NCBI RefSeq assembly: GCF_000384135.1
Contig: NZ_KB913028.1
Coordinates: forward strand, 709,351 to 773,350
DNA: 64,000 nucleotides
Reading direction: 5' to 3'
DNA from: Succinispira mobilis DSM 6222
GTDB taxonomy: Bacteria > Bacillota > Negativicutes > Acidaminococcales > Succinispiraceae
Shown here: one piece after another, positions 20,122 to 28,292 of the stretch
Layout of the letters: every line of letters begins with the position of its first letter
Position numbering within the stretch: position 1 is the stretch's first letter
Program-made: the position numbers and the translations under genes
Notes under the pieces: generated by a model
Databases searched by the model: none
What the model was told of the DNA's origin: nothing
What the model saw: only the letters and a program-made list of their open reading frames with translations

Positions 20122-20916
20122 ATGCAGATTATTAATACACATTTTTACAATCAATTTAGAGATTTATGCGCAAAATCATCTGAGAGTATAAAGCTTTGCT
20201 CACCTTTTGTAAAAAAGAATATAATAAATGATATTTTTTCTTTAAAGAAAAAAAGTGTTGATTTATCATTAATTACTAATGTTAATCTTAATAGTTTATA
20301 TAAGGGAGCCTTAGATATCGAAGTGTTAGAGGCTTTAGCAGAGAGAAATCTACCAATTATAAACGCACAACGTTTGCATGCAAAAATATATATTTTTGAT
20401 AATATAAAATGTGTTATTACTTCGGCTAATTTAACATCTGCTGGCTTGAAAGCCAACCTTGAATATGGTGTATTTATTGATGACAAAGAAATAGTAAATA
20501 ATGTTGTATCTGATTACCAAGATATTTGTAAAAATGAAAATAATGGTATAGTTGAAAAAAAGCATATTTTAAAAATAAAAGAAATTTTATTAACTTTACC
20601 TAATTTTCATAGTGAAAAATTATCTAGATTTGAAGCAGATAATTCAACAGAAATCGAAAATATTATTCAAATAGGCAGTAATAATCTGCTAAATAATTTT
20701 TCGGGATGGAAAAATTTGGTTTTGACATTAATAGTTAGATTAGACAAGGATATTTTTACAAGAGAAGATTTGAAATATTACCAAGACTTTTTATTGAAAA
20801 AATATCCTAAAGCTAAAACACCATTACAGACGGTTAGCCGTGTATTACAGGAACTGAGAGATTTAGGGTTGATTAAATTCTTAGGTAATGGCTATTATCA
20901 AAAACTTTGGAGGTAA
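20122..20916 (+). CDS. PLD-superfamily nuclease with DpnI-like C-terminal winged helix
   Basis: The 264-aa protein has an N-terminal phospholipase-D-type domain with one HKD site: LHAKIYIFD (H86, K88) then TSANLTSAGLKANLEYGVF (S101, N103, E114). With one HKD per chain it would act as a dimer, like Nuc or the BfiI nuclease. The C-terminal ~60 residues, from FTREDLKYY through VLQELRDLGLIKFLGNGYY, look like the winged helix that ends DpnI and the Dam-replacing protein family. I infer a DNA nuclease, perhaps restriction- or defence-related; the substrate is unknown. No methyltransferase is adjacent. Its last codons overlap the Shine-Dalgarno sequence of the next small gene. Base composition is more AT-rich than neighbouring housekeeping genes. 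Confidence 0.72.
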   Translation: MQIINTHFYNQFRDLCAKSSESIKLCSPFVKKNIINDIFSLKKKSVDLSLITNVNLNSLYKGALDIEVLEALAERNLPIINAQRLHAKIYIFDNIKCVITSANLTSAGLKANLEYGVFIDDKEIVNNVVSDYQDICKNENNGIVEKKHILKIKEILLTLPNFHSEKLSRFEADNSTEIENIIQIGSNNLLNNFSGWKNLVLTLIVRLDKDIFTREDLKYYQDFLLKKYPKAKTPLQTVSRVLQELRDLGLIKFLGNGYYQKLWR

Positions 20917-20917
20917 A

Positions 20918-21079
20918 ATGAAATATTTTGTTGAAATAAAAGAAACTCTTACTAAAGTAGTAAAAATAGAGGCAAATAATGCAGAAGAAGCATTAGATGT
21001 AGTTGAAAAACAATATAAAAATTCAGAAATTATATTAGTTGCGGATGATTATGTTAAAACTGAGATATTGGTAAAATAG
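20918..21079 (+). CDS. DpnD/PcfM-like small protein
   Basis: The 53-aa protein begins MKYFVEIKETLTKVVKIEAN, followed by AEEALDVVEKQYKNSEIILVADDY. This pattern (a strand, ETL, V-I-A-N-A-EEA, a YxNxEIxL strand) resembles the DpnD/PcfM family, first seen beside DpnI in the pneumococcal restriction locus and in conjugative elements. Its function is unknown. The start at ATG 20918 is set by GGAGG (20909-20913), which lies within the last codons of the PLD gene, so the two are translationally coupled. A longer in-frame ATG at 20888 overlaps the PLD gene and has no ribosome site. Confidence 0.65.
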   Translation: MKYFVEIKETLTKVVKIEANNAEEALDVVEKQYKNSEIILVADDYVKTEILVK

Positions 21080-21128
21080 TAATATTCATTTGAGTTTAAG
21101 AAATTTTTAATGCATAAGGAGTGAAATT

Positions 21129-21965
21129 GTGGATAAAGAATTTGTGAGGCGAATTTTAGCTGAATTTGTTAATAACTCTGAGGATAACTTTATAAAAGTA
21201 GAAAAAGCTTTAAAATCAGAAGTCATAGGTCTGAAAATGTTTGAACAACCTAGTTGCTTTATTGCCAGTGCCACAGATCCTTTGTTTGAAGTGCTAAAAA
21301 GCGACCAAGGAATGGGGGAATATTTTACCTGTCCCAAAGAATGGTTACCTACTGCTAAAACTGTTATTGCAATATTTTTACCTTTTACTAAAGCTGTAAA
21401 AGTAGCAAACTCGATGGCTGAAGAGCCTGCTGAGGAATGGCTACATGCAAGATTAGAAGGTCAAGTCTATATAGACAAGTTAACTGCATACCTAAGAGAT
21501 GAATTGCTAGAGCTTGGTTATAAAACGGTTGCACCATCACTAGATGAGCGGTTTTGGTCCAAGACAAAGTTTAATCCACAAACAGCACATCCTGATGTAG
21601 CTTATACTAGCAATTGGTCAGAGCGGCATGTGGCTTTTGTTTGTGGTGCGGGAACGTTTGGTTTGTCTAAGGGATTGATTACAGCGCAAGGGATGGCAGG
21701 AAGATTTACTAGTTTAATAACAGAGTTGGAACTTCCTCGAGATAGGCGAGACTATCAAGATGTTTATGAATATTGTAGCGAGTGTGGCGCTTGTATTAGA
21801 AAATGTCCAGCTCAAGCAATTTCTTTAAAAAATGGCAAAAATCATCAAATTTGTGCTCAATATTTAGAGGAAATCAAAGCACGCTATGCTCCTTATTATG
21901 GTTGTGGAAAATGTCAAGTCGGCGTTCCGTGCGGTGACAAGATCCCGAGTAAAAATAAAAAATAA
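21129..21965 (+). CDS. QueG-like (epoxyqueuosine reductase family) Fe-S protein
   Basis: A 278-aa protein of the COG1600 type. The N-terminal part resembles the corrinoid-binding region of QueG-like proteins. SNWSERHVAFVCGAGTFGLSKGLIT matches the family's central 'hvA..aGLG..GksgllI' motif, spanning about residues 158-182. One ferredoxin-type cluster is clear (CSECGACIRKCPA). The second set of cysteines (ICAQY, then CGKCQVGVPC) is atypically spaced and lacks the usual CP. It may be a true queuosine enzyme or a related reductase of unknown substrate. The GTG start lies 8 nt after AAGGAGTG. Confidence 0.72.
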   Translation: MDKEFVRRILAEFVNNSEDNFIKVEKALKSEVIGLKMFEQPSCFIASATDPLFEVLKSDQGMGEYFTCPKEWLPTAKTVIAIFLPFTKAVKVANSMAEEPAEEWLHARLEGQVYIDKLTAYLRDELLELGYKTVAPSLDERFWSKTKFNPQTAHPDVAYTSNWSERHVAFVCGAGTFGLSKGLITAQGMAGRFTSLITELELPRDRRDYQDVYEYCSECGACIRKCPAQAISLKNGKNHQICAQYLEEIKARYAPYYGCGKCQVGVPCGDKIPSKNKK

Positions 21966-21982
21966 TTTTTCTGTGAAATATT

Positions 21983-24181
21983 TTAAAACATGTGAAAAAA
22001 TTTGATGTCTTCTTGTAAAAGATGGCCCATAACCACATCGTTAATTATGAAAGCAACAATTGTCTGTGAGAGTAATTCATTAGTGGGTGTGTTTTTGAGA
22101 ATATTAGCTAGTTTAAGTAAAAGTTTTTGATGTAATTCACAGTGTTTTGTTAAATCTGGATAATTAATTTCCCGCAGTACTTGTTCTTCAGATTCAAAGT
22201 GTACTTGGACATTTTTTATTAGCTGTGAAAAAATACTCGTAAGTTTCTCAGCTTTTTTGGGTTCGAGAGCGGTTTTCATAATCATAACGCAAATATCCAG
22301 TAATTCACGATGTTGCTTGTCAATTTTAGAGTGCCCGCTATTAAAACTATCACTCCAAGTCAAGTTTAGTGGGTCAACTGTCTCAATACTGGTACTTACT
22401 TCAACCCGATTTCGACCATTATGTTTGGCGCTATACAAAGCTTTATCAGCACGTTTAAACCAATTGGCGGGGATTTCGGTTGCTTGCCATTCAGCGACAC
22501 CGATACTAATGGTAACAGAACCTGTTTCTGGGTGAGGAATTTCTGCAATTGCTTGTCTAAGTTGTTCGGCACGTTCTTTGGCTGTAGTTAGTGAAGTTTT
22601 GGGCATTAAGATTACAAATTCTTCCCCACCCCAACGTGCAAAGAGGTCGGTAGCGCGAATAATATTAGTGGTTGTCTGGGTAATCCGAATAATTATTTTA
22701 TCGCCAATATCATGACCATAGGTACCATTAACTTTCTTAAAGTTGTCAATATCAAAAAGCAATAAAGCCAAAGGCTGTTTATTATAATCAGCAATTTTTA
22801 TTTCCTCGAGTACACGTTGTTCGAAATAATAGCGATTTTTAATTCCGGTCATTTTATCGATGGATATATTTTCATGGAGCAGTTTGTTTTGAGCCTCGAG
22901 ATCAGAGACGAGTTCTTGATATTTGTTGGCGCGATACTGTAAAAGGAGCTCATTATTTATTTTTTCCGTGGCGTTTCTGATGATGGAGATCATCTTATGA
23001 GTCCCATCTTGGGGATTTGTAATTACTCGGCTATTAACTTCGATAAAAATTTTTTCAGCAGAACTGTTATTAAGTTGATAAAAGGTGGTGCCTAAAGGTT
23101 CAGCATTTTTTAGTTTGCTGATATTGTCTTGGACTTTAGCGTGTTCTGTAGGAACAATGAAGTCAATTAAATATTTGCCGATTAAATTGTCAACCGAAGT
23201 AACATCAATGATGTTTTTGGTGGAGGGGGAAGCCATAATAATTTTTTCGTCAGTATCAGAAACAATAATTGCCTCTGGCGAAGCCTGAAGAATTGATTTA
23301 TAGAAAAATTCACTTTCGGCGAGCTGGCTACTTAATTCTGTAAGTTCTTCTTGACGTTGTTGCAATTTTTTATTAACTTTGTAGAGCTTACGCATCCAAA
23401 AAACTGAAACCAAAAAGATTAGAAAACAAGCACTAAGTACGAGGAAAAATAAATGGCAATCAAAGCCTTTTTGAATTTTTATAGAGATATGGTGATTGAT
23501 CGCTTCTTGAACTTCTTGGGGCGTGATTGTAGCAATACCCTTATTAAGGATATTTTGCAAAGTAGTGTCTTGTTTGGTTATTCCAATTCTAAAATCGTTA
23601 ACATAATTAGGCATTTCGCCAGCAACTTTTAAATTGAAATAGCCGTATTTATTAATATGATAAGCGGCCATACTTAGGGAACGCAAAGTCATATCGGCTT
23701 TTCGTTCTTTGACCATTTGTATTGCTTGGGGCTCGCTTTCGACTAAGATAATTTTTAAACTTGGATAATCTTTGCGGAGTTTTTCTTCAATGCTAGTACC
23801 GGTAGGCAAAACCATTGTTTCCTGAGTAAAGCGTGAAAGGTCGGAAATATAGTCGTGTTCTTCACGCGTAATTAGAACATTGGGGTCTGAATAATAGACA
23901 TTAGAAAACAACAACCATTCGCGGCGATCTTTAGTTGAGTTCAACAAACTAACCGCATCGGCCTTGCCTTCTTGCACCAGACGAATTGTTTCATTCCAGT
24001 TTTTAGTAGGCACGACTTCAAAAATAAGTCCGGTACGTTCGCTAATAAGTTTAAGTAAGTCTGGAGCAATGCCCCGATAATTAGATTTTTTATCAAGTTC
24101 TTCGTAGGGATACCAATCTGGATCAACAACTAGTTTTACAGGGCCGTGGTTTTGGATATAGGCTTTTTCTTTAGCGGTCAA
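21983..24181 (-). CDS. sensor diguanylate cyclase: SBP3-TM-PAS-GGDEF-hemerythrin (5' end damaged)
   Basis: The readable part (732 aa, from a TTG) has a periplasmic-type solute-binding domain (residues ~5-225), one membrane helix (243-262), a short coiled coil, a PAS domain (~290-405), a GGDEF domain with GGEEF at 518-522 and an RxxD inhibitory site at 509-512, and a bacteriohemerythrin domain (~608-732). That last domain has the full ligand pattern (GHSKIDKQH, HFESEEQ, HCELH, GHLLQED). It would make c-di-GMP in response to an extracytoplasmic ligand and possibly O2 or NO. No signal peptide is in frame; one lies upstream in another frame (24182-24250), suggesting a 1-nt deletion. It may be non-functional or mis-sequenced. 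Confidence 0.82.
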   Translation of the reverse strand: MTAKEKAYIQNHGPVKLVVDPDWYPYEELDKKSNYRGIAPDLLKLISERTGLIFEVVPTKNWNETIRLVQEGKADAVSLLNSTKDRREWLLFSNVYYSDPNVLITREEHDYISDLSRFTQETMVLPTGTSIEEKLRKDYPSLKIILVESEPQAIQMVKERKADMTLRSLSMAAYHINKYGYFNLKVAGEMPNYVNDFRIGITKQDTTLQNILNKGIATITPQEVQEAINHHISIKIQKGFDCHLFFLVLSACFLIFLVSVFWMRKLYKVNKKLQQRQEELTELSSQLAESEFFYKSILQASPEAIIVSDTDEKIIMASPSTKNIIDVTSVDNLIGKYLIDFIVPTEHAKVQDNISKLKNAEPLGTTFYQLNNSSAEKIFIEVNSRVITNPQDGTHKMISIIRNATEKINNELLLQYRANKYQELVSDLEAQNKLLHENISIDKMTGIKNRYYFEQRVLEEIKIADYNKQPLALLLFDIDNFKKVNGTYGHDIGDKIIIRITQTTTNIIRATDLFARWGGEEFVILMPKTSLTTAKERAEQLRQAIAEIPHPETGSVTISIGVAEWQATEIPANWFKRADKALYSAKHNGRNRVEVSTSIETVDPLNLTWSDSFNSGHSKIDKQHRELLDICVMIMKTALEPKKAEKLTSIFSQLIKNVQVHFESEEQVLREINYPDLTKHCELHQKLLLKLANILKNTPTNELLSQTIVAFIINDVVMGHLLQEDIKFFHMF

Positions 24182-24252
24182 TTCTAAAACCGGGGCGGCT
24201 TGTCAGGGGAACAGTTATTCATGAGAATGAGTAATGCTAAGAAAAATAAACT
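24182..24252 (-). other. out-of-frame signal-peptide remnant upstream of the diguanylate cyclase
   Basis: Read on the minus strand in a frame shifted from the main ORF, this encodes a hydrophobic segment FFLALLILMNNCSPDKPPRF and then a stop. Adding one C to the CCCC run at about 24191-24194 would join it to ...PVLELTAKEKAY of the main ORF. No ATG, GTG or TTG precedes the hydrophobic part before an in-frame stop, so the start codon also seems lost. Confidence 0.5.
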
Positions 24253-24273
24253 TTTTAAAAACTAATAATAAAT

Positions 24274-24330
24274 AAAAAAGCCCTTTGAAATTTGACGTCG
24301 CATTAACGCCAGATTTTCAAGGGCTTTTTA
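24274..24330 (-). terminator. intrinsic terminator after the nucleoside kinase gene
   Basis: Long stem AAAAAGCCCTTTGAAA / TTTTCAAGGGCTTTTT with A/T runs on both sides, downstream of the kinase stop. It separates the kinase from the diguanylate cyclase gene, leaving about 80 nt for any promoter of the latter. Confidence 0.85.
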
Positions 24331-24336
24331 AAAATT

Positions 24337-25980
24337 TTAGCCAATAAACTCCTTTAAAATAGAATTATCAGGGATGTTAAATTTATCAATTTCTAAAACA
24401 TGATTTAAAAGATTTAAGAGGCGGCGAGCTTCGGAGTATTCATCTTGTTCGCTGGTAACTTGATTTAGGAGTTCGGTAGCATACTGCTTAATTACCAATA
24501 GTTCATAGAGTAAAGAAGTATTAAACATAATGTCGGCATCTTCCTGGTAAGGAAAAATATTTTCCTCTTCACCAGCACGCACACTAGGCCATAGTCTCAG
24601 AGTTTCCCGAGCATCATGGGCCCTAAATTGACTATCGCGGACAATGCGACGTAGCAGACGACAATCAGTAGTACGAATACGATTGTAGGGATCTAGGGAT
24701 ATTCCTGTTATGGCACTAACATAGATTTTAAGTTTGTATTCAGCGGCAATACTAGCGGTCAACTGCTCATTAAGAGCATGAATTCCTTCTACTAAGATAG
24801 GTTGACCTGGTTCTAACTGAATACTATTACCACGATATTCTGTGCAACCAGAAACAAAGTTAAAGGTTGGAATTTTCACACGTTCGCCACGTAAAATGCG
24901 GCATAAATGTTCATTGAAAAGTTTTAAGTCGATGGCATGAATACTTTCAAAATCATAGTCACCATTGCTTTTGCGTGGTGTATGAGAACGACTGAGAAAA
25001 TAATCATCAATAGATAAATTTGCTGGTTTTAGACCATTAACGCGCAAGTGTATATTTAGTCGTTTGGTAAAAGTTGTTTTCCCAGAAGAAGAAGGACCGG
25101 CAATAAGAATAAGTCGCTTGTGAAGGCTGTCGCTTTTTATTTTATCAGCAATTTCGGCAATTTTCTTTTCATGCAAGGCCTCGGAAATACTGATAATATC
25201 ATTGAATTCTTGGCTAACCACTTTATTATTTAGATCTGAAACTGTATCACACTCAATTAGTTTTGCCCAATTAGAAGCTTCTTCGAAAATATCAGCTAAT
25301 TTAGTTTGATTTTTATAAGGCTGAAGTACTGTGGGTGCGTGGTACTTAGGGTAGCGAATTAAAATTCCCTGACGATAGGCTAAAACATCAAAAATTTTCA
25401 AAATGCCAGTAAAAGGAACTAAGGGAGAAAAAAAGTAGTTAGAAATACCTAGACAGCTATAATAGGTGATTTCATCTTGTTTAAGATATTTTATTAAGCC
25501 GATATTTTTTTCAAGATTTAATTTGTGAAATAAGTCACAAGCTTTTTGTTTGGGCATTCGATTATATTCAATAGCGGTATTGGAAGCTACAATTTCTAAC
25601 ATTTTTTCTTTCAACTGGGCGATAAAATTAGCTGTTATTTCAATTTCAGGAGCTAGTTCACAATAAATGGCATCCCCGAGATTATGTTTAGCCGAGAAGT
25701 TTAAATTATATTTTAATTGCTTGAGGGCAATTTGTAAAAGCATAATTAAGCTGCGCGAATAGATGCGCATGCCAATTGGTGTTTGCAGTTCTAAAAAACT
25801 AATTGCTGTTTGGTCGGTGTCAAGTTTAAAATGAAGACTTTTTTCTTCGCCATTGACAATAGCGGCAACAATAGGAGTAGAAAAACTTGAAGAAAATTCT
25901 TGACTAAGTTCTAAGAGACTAGTTTGGCTAGTGATAGTACGGGTAAACGTTTTGTTAATAAGAACGGTTATATTATTCAT
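24337..25980 (-). CDS. nucleoside kinase (TGS-like N-terminus, uridine-kinase-like C-terminus)
   Basis: The 547-aa protein combines an N-terminal TGS/threonyl-tRNA-synthetase-like region (roughly residues 1-200) with a P-loop kinase related to uridine kinase: Walker A GPSSSGKTTF (295-304), LSIDDYF, DFESIHAIDL, and the RRIVRDSQFRAHDARETL lid region. Such fusions are widespread in Bacillota and are annotated as nucleoside kinases; the physiological substrate is not settled. The minus-strand start has a GGAGGTTGGC Shine-Dalgarno region. It is probably a single-gene unit between two terminators. Confidence 0.88.
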   Translation of the reverse strand: MNNITVLINKTFTRTITSQTSLLELSQEFSSSFSTPIVAAIVNGEEKSLHFKLDTDQTAISFLELQTPIGMRIYSRSLIMLLQIALKQLKYNLNFSAKHNLGDAIYCELAPEIEITANFIAQLKEKMLEIVASNTAIEYNRMPKQKACDLFHKLNLEKNIGLIKYLKQDEITYYSCLGISNYFFSPLVPFTGILKIFDVLAYRQGILIRYPKYHAPTVLQPYKNQTKLADIFEEASNWAKLIECDTVSDLNNKVVSQEFNDIISISEALHEKKIAEIADKIKSDSLHKRLILIAGPSSSGKTTFTKRLNIHLRVNGLKPANLSIDDYFLSRSHTPRKSNGDYDFESIHAIDLKLFNEHLCRILRGERVKIPTFNFVSGCTEYRGNSIQLEPGQPILVEGIHALNEQLTASIAAEYKLKIYVSAITGISLDPYNRIRTTDCRLLRRIVRDSQFRAHDARETLRLWPSVRAGEEENIFPYQEDADIMFNTSLLYELLVIKQYATELLNQVTSEQDEYSEARRLLNLLNHVLEIDKFNIPDNSILKEFIG

Positions 25981-26002
25981 AAATAGCCAACCTCCAATTT
26001 GT

Positions 26003-26068
26003 TAAAAAGGCTACTTTTAAATTAGTGTTCCCTTGAGTTAGGGGACGAGCATATTTTAAAAGTAGCCT
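26003..26068 (-). terminator. terminator after the aminotransferase gene
   Basis: 14-bp arms AGGCTACTTTTAAA / TTTAAAAGTAGCCT enclose a second small hairpin (TCCCCTAA/TTAGGG-like). On the minus strand the stem runs into TTTTT. The AGGCTACTTTT arm resembles those of the terminator at 27534-27572. Confidence 0.75.
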
Positions 26069-26098
26069 AAATTTTTTATAAAAATGTGAGTGAATTAA

Positions 26099-27340
26099 TT
26101 AAGCAAGAGAATCAATAGCTTTTTTAATTTTGCTGGCCATACCTTTTATTTTATTTAAAGGTACAGCACAAACGGCAACTCTAACTCCGCGTGCTAGTGG
26201 TACTGCGAAAATATTATCTTCGTGTAATTTATCACAAACAGCATCGGAATTATCAGTTGGAATTGATAAGAAGAAACCAGCTACGTATGGTAACATCAAC
26301 AATCCAGCTTCTTTAGCTTCAGCGGTGAATAAATCAGCGCGAGCTTTAATCATTTGATAGTAATCAGCCCGCTCTTTTTCTACTGCAGCAAGTAGTTTAG
26401 GATCATTGTAAATTGTAGCCAATGTTGTCATACAAGGGCGATTGATATTTGACCAAGTAGCACGACTCGTAAATTGGTTAATATCGTCGAATTCTTTGAT
26501 TACTTCAGCGCTAGAAGAAATAGCTAGTAGCGCGCCAGTGCGTTGTCCATAAAGGGTAAAGCCTTTAGACATACTGTAAGGTACAAGCACTAAGATATTA
26601 GAAGGTAGGTTAGAAAATTTCTTGAAGAATTTACGCACTTCTTCTTTTTCACCAGCAAAATCAAGATAAGCCACATCCACAGTTAAGATGATGTTTTTAC
26701 CTTTAGCTGCTTGTTCTTTTAAAATATTTAAAACGCCATCCCAGTCATGGTCGCTCAGACTATAACCAGTTGGATTATGTGCAGGAGTATTGATTATTAA
26801 TACTAAACTATCTTGTTTTTCTAAAATTGTAGCTACTTTAGCTTTTAAAGCTGGGAGATTATACTGCAAGTTATCATCTAACATTTGATATGTATCAAGC
26901 TTGCGTAACATATCTTTGCAAAAAACGTTATAAGGACCCCAATACCAGTCAGAAGTTAAAATAGTATCTCCTTCAGAGGTATAATTCCAAACCACATGAT
27001 GCAAAGCACCAGAACCGCCAGAAGTTGCTACTGCCGAAATATGACCTTCAGGAATAGATTTGCCGAAGGCAGCTACTTTTACACTTTCTAAATAGGCAGG
27101 TAGACCAGCAATTGGTGCATAAGCTATTAGGTCATTAGTAGAAAGTTTTCTATAAGTTTCTTCTACTGTTGGTAAGCAAACTAATACTTCGTTTTCATCT
27201 AAAATTGCTCCAATTGTAGCATTAGTTACATTTTCTTTACCAAATTGGGCGGCAGCTTTATTAGCAGCAGCACTTGCACCAAAAATTTTATCTTGGGCAA
27301 ATTTTCCTTTGGCATGGGGAGCAGCGATACTGATTGTCAT
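26099..27340 (-). CDS. PLP-dependent aminotransferase (class I, aspartate/aromatic type)
   Basis: 413-aa fold-type I aminotransferase. The substrate-binding and PLP motifs include SGGSGALHH, SDWYWGPYN, NTPAHNPTGYS, DVAYLDF and the Schiff-base lysine in PYSMSKGFTLYGQRTG. The architecture resembles aspartate/tyrosine aminotransferases of the Asp family used with amino acids as substrates. The precise amino acid is not readable. It is preceded on the minus strand by a near-consensus promoter (27450-27478) and a ~110-nt leader with a GGAGGG Shine-Dalgarno sequence. Confidence 0.85.
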   Translation of the reverse strand: MTISIAAPHAKGKFAQDKIFGASAAANKAAAQFGKENVTNATIGAILDENEVLVCLPTVEETYRKLSTNDLIAYAPIAGLPAYLESVKVAAFGKSIPEGHISAVATSGGSGALHHVVWNYTSEGDTILTSDWYWGPYNVFCKDMLRKLDTYQMLDDNLQYNLPALKAKVATILEKQDSLVLIINTPAHNPTGYSLSDHDWDGVLNILKEQAAKGKNIILTVDVAYLDFAGEKEEVRKFFKKFSNLPSNILVLVPYSMSKGFTLYGQRTGALLAISSSAEVIKEFDDINQFTSRATWSNINRPCMTTLATIYNDPKLLAAVEKERADYYQMIKARADLFTAEAKEAGLLMLPYVAGFFLSIPTDNSDAVCDKLHEDNIFAVPLARGVRVAVCAVPLNKIKGMASKIKKAIDSLA

Positions 27341-27449
27341 AATTATAAACCCTCCTAAAAATATTGGTTAAATTTAAAATAACTCGTAGTTATTTATTTA
27401 CTTCAAAAAGAACACAAAAATTCGCAAATCTGTTTAGAAGTATGTTTAT

Positions 27450-27478
27450 AGTATACACTTTTTGCGAATCGTAGACAA
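27450..27478 (-). promoter_or_regulatory. promoter of the aminotransferase gene, flanked by a 9-bp inverted repeat
   Basis: Minus strand: TTGTCT (27478-27473), 17-nt spacer, TATACT (27455-27450). A perfect 9-bp inverted repeat ATTCGCAAA (27420-27428) / TTTGCGAAT (27461-27469) has one arm in the spacer and one just downstream of the start site. Confidence 0.7.
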
Positions 27479-27533
27479 TAAAAAAAGCTATTGTTTGCTT
27501 GGATAATGAAAAATTATTATGTATATTTACTGT

Positions 27534-27572
27534 TGAAAATAGGCTACTTCCAAGAAACAGAAAGTAGCCTAT
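27534..27572 (-). terminator. terminator after the superoxide reductase gene
   Basis: Stem ATAGGCTACTT / AAGTAGCCTAT followed on the minus strand by a short T-run, 13 nt after the stop codon of the superoxide reductase gene. Confidence 0.8.
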
Positions 27573-27584
27573 TAGTTTATGAAA

Positions 27585-27956
27585 TTAAAGAACTTTTACT
27601 TCTACACTGTCTTCCCAAAGACCATGAATATTACAATAACTAAGGGCAATAAAAGTACCGTTAGTGTTTATTTTGGTATTTAGACAAAGACAAGGATTAG
27701 TGAAGGTATCGCTTTCGCCATGAGCTGTAAATACAGCTTTACCTAACTCAATTGCAAATTTACCTCCTTCAGGTTTGAAAAATAATTGAACCCATTGGAT
27801 ATTATGTTCTAAAGTGTTAGGATGTGCAATATCCTTACCTACACAAGCTTGAACAGTGAAAAATTCTCCTGCTTTAATCTCCGCAGGTACGGTAATAGCA
27901 GGTACGTGTTTTTCTGCTTTCCAGTCGGCAGTTTGAATGCAATCGGCTAATTTCAT
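27585..27956 (-). CDS. class II superoxide reductase (neelaredoxin/desulfoferrodoxin-type)
   Basis: Reduces superoxide to hydrogen peroxide without making O2, an anaerobe defence. The 123 aa contain the iron-site motifs EKHVPAI (catalytic Glu/Lys and first His), HPNTLEHNIQW (two His ligands) and the C-terminal SYCNIHGLWE (Cys and His ligands). The N-terminal rubredoxin-like Fe centre of class I enzymes is absent, so it is class II. A GGGAGGGAT Shine-Dalgarno region precedes the minus-strand ATG. Confidence 0.92.
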   Translation of the reverse strand: MKLADCIQTADWKAEKHVPAITVPAEIKAGEFFTVQACVGKDIAHPNTLEHNIQWVQLFFKPEGGKFAIELGKAVFTAHGESDTFTNPCLCLNTKINTNGTFIALSYCNIHGLWEDSVEVKVL

Positions 27957-27982
27957 TGTTTATCCCTCCCAAATTATCATTC

Positions 27983-28002
27983 GCCTGTAAAATAATACAG
28001 GC
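27983..28002. promoter_or_regulatory. perfect inverted repeat in the superoxide reductase leader
   Basis: 7-bp arms GCCTGTA and TACAGGC with a 6-nt AT loop lie about 27 nt upstream of the superoxide reductase ATG. This may be an operator or an mRNA hairpin; no regulator is identified. Confidence 0.4.
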
Positions 28003-28129
28003 ATCTATCTAAAATACTATCATATTTGAATAGTTTTGTGTAGAATTCTGAAATAAATATTTTTTGGGAATTTGTAAAATAAAACTAGAAATTTTATTGT
28101 TATTGTGGTATTATTTTTGTGTAAAACTA

Positions 28130-28246
28130 TTATCCTTTAAATTTAGCACTGAGAGGCTAAAAAGGTGTTGAAATTAATTTTTTATAGTTGTATTTAAATT
28201 TCAATTCCCTTTGAGGTCGCTAAGACTTTGAAGGGCTTTTATTTTG
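28130..28246 (+). promoter_or_regulatory. PyrR-binding attenuator upstream of uracil permease
   Basis: The sequence TTAGCACTGAGAGGCTAA (28143-28160) has the TTAG/CTAA stem and the conserved 'GAGAGGCT' loop of the PyrR RNA-binding site. Downstream, CCCTTTGAGGTC / GACTTTGAAGGG (28207-28235) with CTTTT forms a terminator. AT-rich sequence between them (AAATTTA / TATTTAAATTT) could form the antiterminator. UMP-bound PyrR would favour termination. PyrR itself is not encoded here. Confidence 0.75.
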
Positions 28247-28292
28247 CCGTTTTTAAGGATAGTTTAAAATTAAATTTTTAGGAGTGAGAGCC

